In this document: one piece after another, positions 1 through 9,000 of the stretch
How the letters are laid out: each line of letters opens with the position of its first letter
How positions within the stretch are numbered: the stretch's first letter is position 1
Source: Endomicrobiia bacterium
Lineage (GTDB): Bacteria; Elusimicrobiota; Endomicrobiia; Endomicrobiales; Endomicrobiaceae
Assembly (NCBI GenBank): GCA_009782015.1
Contig: WQUP01000169.1
Location: forward strand, 1-10,608
DNA length: 10,608 nt
Reading direction: 5' to 3'
Program-made: the position numbers and the translations under genes
The notes under the pieces: generated by a model
The model's input: the letters and a program-made list of their open reading frames with translations, nothing else
What the model was told of the DNA's origin: nothing
The model's database searches: none

Positions 1-3000
1 AATTTGAAAAAGCTCAAATGCAGAAAGACGTCGATTACCTTGCGGATCTTATAAAATACAGCAAGCAGCCAAGCCTTAAAATAAAAATAATTGAACTTTT
101 AGATTCGATTTTAAATCCCGGCGAAAACAACATAACAAATCAGCTTATCGATAAAAAAATCGGACAACCTTTTTATAAAAGCCTATGGATGATACCTGTG
201 GCTATGCTCCTAACCGCTTTATTTTTGATTCCGGCTTCTTCTCCTTTTGCTTTTCTTGGTTTAGAGGCATTTGGAATATTTATTACCGGTACTCCTGCCT
301 ATTTAGCAGGGGTTATATCTCTTGTTTTTCTTGGAAAGTATTTTTGGCAAAAAGTCAATCAGGACGCAGATTTAAGCCCTAAACCTTTGCTTGCAAACTC
401 CTTTATCTTTTTTGGCGCAGGTTTGGCAACGTTTATTTATCACGGTTATTTTAGATTCCTTGAATACGGCCATACGCAGGATTTTTTCACTCCGGCAGTT
501 TTTGCCGCGTGTTATTATGATGCTATAACGCGTATTAGGGATTTTTTATTTACGGGACACCGCAATCTCATAAGAGGAATCCACAGGTCTGCGCTAAATA
601 TTAAAAATGCCGTGATTATAGCAGTAACCGGCATGGCTTACGGGACAGGCGAGGAAATAGCGCAGTTTTTTCATTGGTCAACTGTATCTGAGTATCGAAA
701 AGTGGATGGGAGTTTCGACTCTATTGATTTGTGGGCTTCTGCTTTAGGAACTGCCGCAGTTTTATGGGTTATAAGAGACTATTACAAAAACAAACGCTTT
801 AGTAATCTGTCTTTAGTAATGGATTTCATAGAACAAAAAACATTGGGATTTGGGGTTTTAAAATTACCAGACGATGTCTCAGAATTAGAAGACAATGACA
901 ATGATAAGCGGTCATTGTCCGATGAAGACATAATTATAATGAAACACGTAATCTACAGAGAAACTCGCAGAAAAGATATCAGAGAAGATATTTTTAAGGA
1001 CTACAACAATACTCTGGAAAAAATGCTTGAAACCGTAAAAGAATACAAATACGGAAATGGAAAACTTACAAAAAAAGATGTCAGAAACAAATTTTCTGAA
1101 CTTAAAAACGAGCTAAAACGTCGTATGACATCCGGCAAAAGGGACAGAGGTATTGACCACTCCTTACAACAACAGTCCGGCGCAAGTCTTGAACTTCCCG
1201 CAACGAAAGCCAGAGCCGACAGGCTCGGCTTAACTGGCTTTTGGCGCAACTTATTTGTAGGGCACAAAGAATTCTTTCCTTCGCTTTCGAAAGGTTTCAG
1301 AGCGGAGCACGTTCGTTCAACGCCGGAAAACGAAAAATGGAGAAAAGGCGGCAACATAGCGATAAAAACAGCCGCTGCCATCGGCGCGGTTCTCGGCGGC
1401 TTTGCCGCTGTGTTTTATTTGATACCTCTAATGGCTCCGCTGGTTCCATTCGTATGGTTTCCCGCTTTAATAGCCGCAAAGCAACTGACAATCGTTATGT
1501 TTACCCTTGCCGGAGCATACCTTCTTAACGTCCCAACCCACGCAATCTATAATTCAATCGCTCCGAAAGGCGCGGAGCTTAAGCTGCCGGAGACTGTTTC
1601 GCAAATCAGCCGGCCGGCTTTATTGCTTCCGGTTGGGTCTGACGGATTGACAACAGGCGATATCGAAAAAGCGCTGAAATATTCGTCCGGCGAGCTTAAA
1701 ACCACGCTTATAGAAGAAAAGTTAGAAGGTGTTGCAAAAGAAGATGTAACATACGTCGAAGAAGAACTTCCGAAAGAACTTCAGAATGAATTGCTTCTGG
1801 AAGGCGCTCAAGCGCTGCTTGACGGAAGCGTCTATATAGCGGTTCCCGTAGGCGGAGCAGGTTCAGGGATGAGCAGGCAGCTGATGCCTCAGGATGTAAA
1901 AGACATGTTAAACGGAAGAGATATTCTTTCGAAAGCGGCAGTTCCCGTAGGGAAGTATAAAGGCAAGCCTGTAACTTACATGGATCTCTTTGCCGGCGGA
2001 GCAGCCAAACTTATACTTGAAATAGACCGCGCGGCGAAAAAAGCCGGGAAGAAAAGCAACGCTTTAAATAATGTTGTAGCGTATATGGGAAATCCGGAAT
2101 ATGAAGGAGAATTGAAGCGGATATTTGAGGACGTGGATTATTACGGGCTGAACAGAAGTTCCGTAAGATCTTTTATCCAGCCGTTAGGAATAAAATTTGC
2201 CGCGATACCCGAAGAAGTAAGAAAAATGAAGCAGAAAGACGGATTCACGTCGGAGAAAGACAAAGACGAATATTACGCAAGGCTTGCCTATGCAGCCGAC
2301 AGGAGAGCGAGAGTTTTAAGCGGAGATGACCGCGCCGCTGTTTTTGAAAATGAAAAGGTTCCTTTAGGCCAGGGAGAGTTTTTTCACAGGCTTATTACAA
2401 GCAAAGAGCTTTTGTTTATGTTCGATAACGGCATAAAGTATATTACGTTTAACGGAAAAATAGATAATTGCGCGGCTAAGTTTGACGAAGCTTATCTTAA
2501 ACTGCTGGGTTTATTCGCGCTGAAGGCGCGCGACGAAGGAGTTGGCTTTCAGGCGGAAGTATCTAAAAAAATAGACGGAGACAGCGGCGGAGTCTGGGCT
2601 GTGAGAAAAGACGGAAGTTTTGTCGATATGGAACAAAGCTCTGTCCCCGGCGGAAGCTTGGAGTCATTTGCGTATAATAACGGCTTCGGGTATTTCACTC
2701 CGGAATATATCGCCGGTTTATACATGAAAGACGGACAAAGCCTTCAAGGTTTTATAGAGGAATACAGAGCGGCCGCGAACAACGATGAAAAGCTTAAAGA
2801 GATAGCCGAGAGAGGAATAGAGCGGTTTCAGAAGCTTGTGGACGCAAAGCCGGCTAATTCCAAGACGGAAACGATTATTACGAGAGAGTATCTGGAAAGG
2901 ATAAAATCCCTGCTTACAGAAGAAGAATTGCAGGCTCTTGAAAATATGGCCGCGTCCGGCAAAGCGGTTTCTTTCACTCCGATGACCGCCCATGAAGAGA

Positions 3001-6000
3001 CGAACGTGTGGCAGTCAAGCCTCATAAAAAACCGCGCAAATAAAAAAATCTCTCTTGTCGGAGTTAACGGCGGCAGAAATATAGATATTGTGAAATATCA
3101 GGATATGGACTGGAAAGAGAAAAGAAAAATTTTGCCGTGGCTGAGATATTTATCGACAAGACAATGGGATACAAGCGAAGGCGGCAAGCTGAAAGCTTTG
3201 CAAAAATTGAATAAGTCTTTAGGATTTAAAGAAGGCGAAGAAGGATATATAAGCGACCTTGATGATCCGAGGCTGCTGATAAGTCTTAAGAGTTATGCCG
3301 GAAATAAAATTATTACCGAAGATTTGTTGAAATACATATATGAGCAAAATGCCATAGATCCGGATATGTTTGCCGAAAACGCCGACAACACGGAATTTGC
3401 AGAAAATGCCGCTGCCGGCAATGCCGTCATGGGAAACGCTCTAAACGCTGCCGTCGCGCCGGCAAGTTCATTTTTTGACTCGGTATTGGAAATAATCGCC
3501 AAACTGATATTAAAATATTACTACAAAGCGGATAAACTTCCCGCTATAAACAAAAATCCCCTCTTCTTTACGAATGTGGATCTGTCGCGCAACGATTTGT
3601 CGTATTTCACGCACGACGAAGCTTTTAAGAAAATTGCGGCCGACGGGTTTGATACGGTTGTTTTCAGGTCTTTGGAAAAAAATCCAGGCTCTCATGTGTT
3701 TATGAGAAGCGTAATAGAACAAGCGCATAAAAACGGCGTTAAAGTCGTTGTCGAATATGCCGCGGATGATTTTGACTCGTTTGCCGCCGATCTGCCAAAA
3801 CGCCTATCGGAAATGAAAATCGGCAGTAACGCCGTTGACGGCATTAAACTTGATCTCTCAAAACTCTCAAAGCATGATCAGAAAAAAGCAGTTTCAGGTT
3901 TGGAAAACATAAGAAGGCTTCTACCCGAGAAAGCGCTGCTTTCAATATACTGCGACTACTACGACAGAGAAATATTTGACCGCGCAAAAGCCGTCAGAGC
4001 TTTTAAAGTTTCGCATTACGACCACGGCTATCTGCAGGATGTTCTTGATATGACGGACAATGTGTGGATTGAGTTCGGCACGGACGCTAAATCGTACGAC
4101 GCTAATTTGACGGATTACGGCGCGGCGGAAAAAGACGTCGCGGAAATAGCCTATGCCAAAACGTCGGGCCCCGTAGGCATAGATTTTGACGCCGTAAAAA
4201 ATATGTCCCAAATCCGCAATGCGTCCGAAGCGGGCGTTTCAGGTTTGCTCAATAAAATAGCCGGCGAGAGAAAAAAACTTGAATTTTTAATACCGGACGA
4301 CGATTTTGTTTTGACGGGAAGAAATTCTTACAAGTACAAACGCGACGCTTTTGAATATTTTAAGAATGAAGAAATCCGCGCAAACCTCAATTCCATCCGA
4401 AAACAAATCATATATTTCCAAAATGCGCTGAACTGGAAAAATATAAATGAAGACAAGAAAAAACTTGCGGCTTTAAAAGAATTTTTGTCGTCTCTGGGAG
4501 CCTGGGATAATCCCGTAAACAGAGCCGGAATGATTTATGTTATAAAAAACGGCCTTGGCGCAAAATTGCGCGCGGCGGAAGGCGTGTTTTTTACCGATAA
4601 AAGCGGCCGGACTTTAAATTTCAATATAAACCGCAGCGGCAAATTCGAGGCTTCAAAAAGTTTTGCGGATAAAATGGCTCAAATAGCGCAATTAAAAGTT
4701 TTTGCCGACATGGATTCCAATATTGCTCCGGCCGGAGAAAAGTTCGGCGCAGACATGAAAGAAATTTTCAGCGGGCTGGCTCTTTACGGCATAGGGCTGC
4801 CCGAGGTAATAACCGGAAATACCAAAGACAGCGTGGATTTAAGGCTTAAGGAACTTGCGCCGGAAATAAAAGAGAATATTGATTTTTATACGGACTATGG
4901 AGCAAAACATTGGGTTTGGGACGCAAAAAGCGGAGATTTTAAAGAAGATGGACGGTCTGCCGACACCGATATATCCGGCGAGTTAAGGCAGAAAATAAGG
5001 GAAGAAGTCGATAATGCGGACTTTGTTTTTGATAAGCTGTACGCGGATTTTGTTAAGAATACCGACGGCATAGACAATTATGAAAAAACGGCTTTTGCGG
5101 CTATTGCCTCGGTAAACGGCGAGACTTTACAAACGCTATTTAAAACTATAAATGCGGGAAACGTTGAAGAGCTTATAAAAAAATGGGGAGCATTCTCGCC
5201 GGATGAAGCCGCTGCCGCTCTTGATAAACTTGAACAATTATATATTGCAGACGCCGATTCTCCTTCGGCCGAAAAAGCCTATATCGATATTTTAAAGGCG
5301 GCGGCGCTGCTTGAGTATTCCAGATTAAGTTTTTCGCAGTTCCCTCAGGACAGCAAAGATAAAAAAGTTGTTCTTAACAAAAAAATAAGGGAAGATATTA
5401 TAAGCGGCGCATACGAAAAAGCAGACCGCGACAACGAAGCGGCGGTTCACCTGCTGCCTATCAGGGTCAGCGCCGTAAAAACAAAAATCGCCCGTTTCTA
5501 CGGAAAAAAATTGAGCAAATACGGATTGACCGTTTTGTCCAGCGGCAGAGTCGCCATAGATATTTTAAAAGAAAACAATAAAAAAAGCCGCGTCATCCTC
5601 GATGTTTTAAACGGCGGAGTTAAAAGCGAAAATATACTTTATACCGGCGACGAAATGCTTTTTGAAGGGATGGATGAGGACGCCGCCGGTTCCGACGATT
5701 CCGTGGCTAAATTGGCAGCGGACAATGAGAAGGCAAGGGGCATGCTTGTCATAAACACATCCGCTGAGCCGCACAACGCAAAAAAACGCGCCGATGTTAT
5801 AGACGCTTCGGAGAAGTTATCGTCATACGGGATAAATACCGGCGATTCAACGGAAACGGCGATGCATTTGCACAAACTTTTGCTCGACAGGCTTGAGTTT
5901 AACATAGGTTCGATAGCCGGCGACGAGCATTTTATTGTTGAAAACCTTTCCGAAGCCGTAAGAACAATACTTACGGACGGCCTTCCTTACGCTGACGGCT

Positions 6001-9000
6001 CATCCTTAAAGATAATTGCCGGCGAAGACATAGAGCGCGCCTCCGGGAAAATATTTACTCGGGCAGATCAGATTAAATACATAAAAGAAACGGTAAAATC
6101 GATAAGCGAAAATTACGATATCGGAAAAATATATTCCGCAAAGTCTATGACTGTAGGCATGAACAACCCGTCCATGATATTGCGGCTTTATACCGACAAG
6201 GGCGATTTTATTTTTAAAGCTTTGACGAACAACAAATCTTCCGCGCAATACATCGTGAATTTTCAAAAGCCCCTTTACGATAAAGGTTTGCAGGTGCCGC
6301 AGCCCGTCGCGTTAAAAACTTCCGGAGATTTGCTGCTTGAAAAAGACGGGCTGTATTATGCTTTGGAAACAGCCCTGTACGGAAACCGCGTGCGGCAGAA
6401 TTATTCGGATTTCAAATACTATAAAGAATTCGCAACTTATCACGCTTTGATAGACAATATAGTTCATTCCGAAGATTATAAAAACGACGACGGCAATGCT
6501 CCGGCAAGACCAGCCGTGTACAATATGGTAATGCAGACAAAAGAAGAGCTGCTAAAGCTGAAAAGCTCGCTTTCCGGTAAAGATCCGGCATCTCAAACCG
6601 TGCTTGATAATTTTGATTTTATAATGGGGCAAATCGCCGTTTTCGAAAATAGATTTACCAAAGACGTGCAAAAACAAATGATAAACTCCGCTTCGACTTT
6701 CGACATAAATTATAACAATATGTTTTTTAACGAAGAAAACGGCAACGCCGCCGGCATGTTCGATTTCGGCGGCACATCCGTCGCTCCGAGAGTTTTGGCG
6801 TTTGATTATATGTTTAACGGCATTTACGGCTCAAAATATTACGGGGCGTTTTCATACAAATACAACGGCTATAACGTAATAAAGGACGCTCTGAAAGAAT
6901 ACAATAAGATTGTAGATATCAAGATGACCCCTGAAGAATTGAAAGGCATGGTTGAAATTATGAGAGGAAGATTTATCTATAATCTTGCCCACAGAAGATT
7001 TATAGACCGCAACTACGGAGGAAATATATTTTCCCATCCGGAAAGAGCCGAATATACGGATGACATCATAAAACAGTTTAAACAATTTTCAGAAGATTTC
7101 AGCGCCGCAAAAATCGACGCTTTGATAAACGACGTTCTTGGCCAAAGCGGTCAAGGGGACGGAGGTATTGACCGCTCCTTACAACAACAGTCCGGCGCAA
7201 GTCTTGAACTTCCCGCAACGAAAGCCGAAGCGGACAGGCTCGGCTTAACTGGCTTTTGGCGCAACTTATTTGCAGGACATAAAGAATTCTTTCCTTCGCT
7301 TTTGAAAGGTTTCAGAGCGGAGCACGTTCGTTCAACGCCGGAAAACGAAAAATGGAGAAAAGGCGGCGACATAGCGATAAAAACAGCCGCTGCCATCGGC
7401 GCGGTTCTCGGCGGCTTTGCCGCTGCGTTTTATTTGATACCTCTAATGGCTCCGCTGGTTCCATTCGTATGGTTTCCCGCTTTAATAGCCGCAAAGCAGC
7501 TGACAATCGTGCTGTTTACCCTTGCCGGAGCATACCTTCTTAACGTCCCAACGCACGCAATCTATAATTCAATCGCTCCGAAAGGCGCGGAGCTTGAACT
7601 TGCTTCAGGAGAAAGCTCCTCATTAAACGCTCAGCCTACAGAGACAAATAACAACGAAGATTTATTTTTTGACGATATGCTTACAAACTATGCAAAACCG
7701 GCTTGGTATTTACTAAGAACTGCAATTTTTGCTTCGTTAAACCCCATTAAATTTATCAAAGAACAGAAAAGCATAAGATGGAAAATACGCGCCTCATTAG
7801 AATTGGGCGCAATTTATTTACCTTTAGTCGTGACATCTGCAGTTTTGATGTTCATCCACCTGCCTGCTGTTTTATCAGTAATGTGGCTTACGGTATCGTT
7901 TATGTTTGGCGCATTTTTAAAGTCATCTGTTAAGAGATCGGTTAAAATTTATGACGAACCTACATTTGATGTTTTAGACGGTCTTGTTTCGAAAGGACTT
8001 ATAAAAAAACCGTCAGAAGAAGACAAAAAATATACGGTTATGTTTTCCGATGCAATACTGGAAGATCTTTTTGAGGTATATTCTGCAGTCAGCGACAAAG
8101 AAAAAGCTGAAGCAATAAAAGAAATTTTAAAGCTTTCAAAAGAGAATGCCCCAAAAATAGATGCCGCATACGACCTGCTTGCTGCCGCCGGAATACAATT
8201 TGCACATATACCTCATGTCATTACTACTATTCCGCAAAAAAAAATGGACAGCTTTACACACGCCGGGGAAGGACTTGTACTTACAACTCTCACAAAAGAC
8301 AGTTTCGTAAGCGGCACCATTGATTACTACAAACTTTTACTGCTTCTGGCTCATGAAGCCACGCATTATAATGAATTTGTTGATAATGGAAATAATTGGG
8401 AACCGGAACCTTGGCTATTGGAAATAAGGGCGCGTCAGACGGAAATTAAGGTCATTAATGCGCTTAAGCTTTGGGCTTTCGCCTCGCAAGATTCCCGATT
8501 AGATATAAATGAACATCAGAGAATTATAGACATTTTTCAAGCCATGCATGATAAAAATGACGAGCTCAAACAAATGCTTGCCGACAATATAGGCAAAAAA
8601 TCTTTATTGTATTACAGGGGCTTTATAGCTTCGGGCGGGAAGCAGTATGTCAGCATTTATGATTTAGGCAGCATTTATAGAAAATATTGGTGCGTTTTAT
8701 TAGAGGACGGATATTTAAAGGTATATGATGGTATCGGATACAACGAAGTAGGCAAACAAATCGGCGAAATAAATTTAAACATTGATACAAAAACAACGGA
8801 ATCTGGTCAAGTGGACGGAGTTATTGACCGGAAAATTGTCAACACCGTAGAGGTATCAGCCGTAGAATCTAAAGAAGTATTTCTTAAAATTCTTGAAGGA
8901 AAAATAGCTGCCGGCAGCACGGATGCGGTGGCTTTCTTTGACAAATGGTATGACTCTTTTAAGTTCACGCATCTGGATTCGCCGCAAATTCTGCTTAACG

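Noticed and set aside
1001..1381. Minus-strand ORF of 126 residues, with a related one at 7151-7396 and a partly matching one at 10208-10576
   Set aside because: They lie opposite the giant frame and resemble each other only because the forward-strand repeats are similar. There is no ribosome site or plausible protein; they are shadows of the repeat element being open on the reverse strand.
1241..1528. Plus-strand ORF in another frame, also seen at 7352-7543
   Set aside because: Arg/Ser-rich translation with no domain character; an out-of-frame reading of the 440-bp repeat.
7161..7170. GGAGG in the hairpin loop as a Shine-Dalgarno site for an internal start
   Set aside because: The nearby TTG at 7168 is out of the main frame and no ATG follows at proper distance; other copies do not keep GGAGG.
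7146..7176. Hairpin as a Rho-independent transcription terminator
   Set aside because: The stem is not followed by a run of T, it lies inside an open coding frame, and equivalents recur inside the gene.
1141..7595. Composite transposon or insertion sequence with the 440-bp repeats as ends
   Set aside because: No transposase or integrase is encoded between or within the repeats, no terminal inverted repeats are seen, and everything stays in one reading frame.
8591..8801. Resemblance of the KQYVSIYDL...YWCVLLEDGYLKVYDG segment to the C-terminal part of ubiquitin-specific peptidases
   Set aside because: The essential His is absent at the expected position and the matching Cys box is not found; the similarity is only a generic beta pattern.
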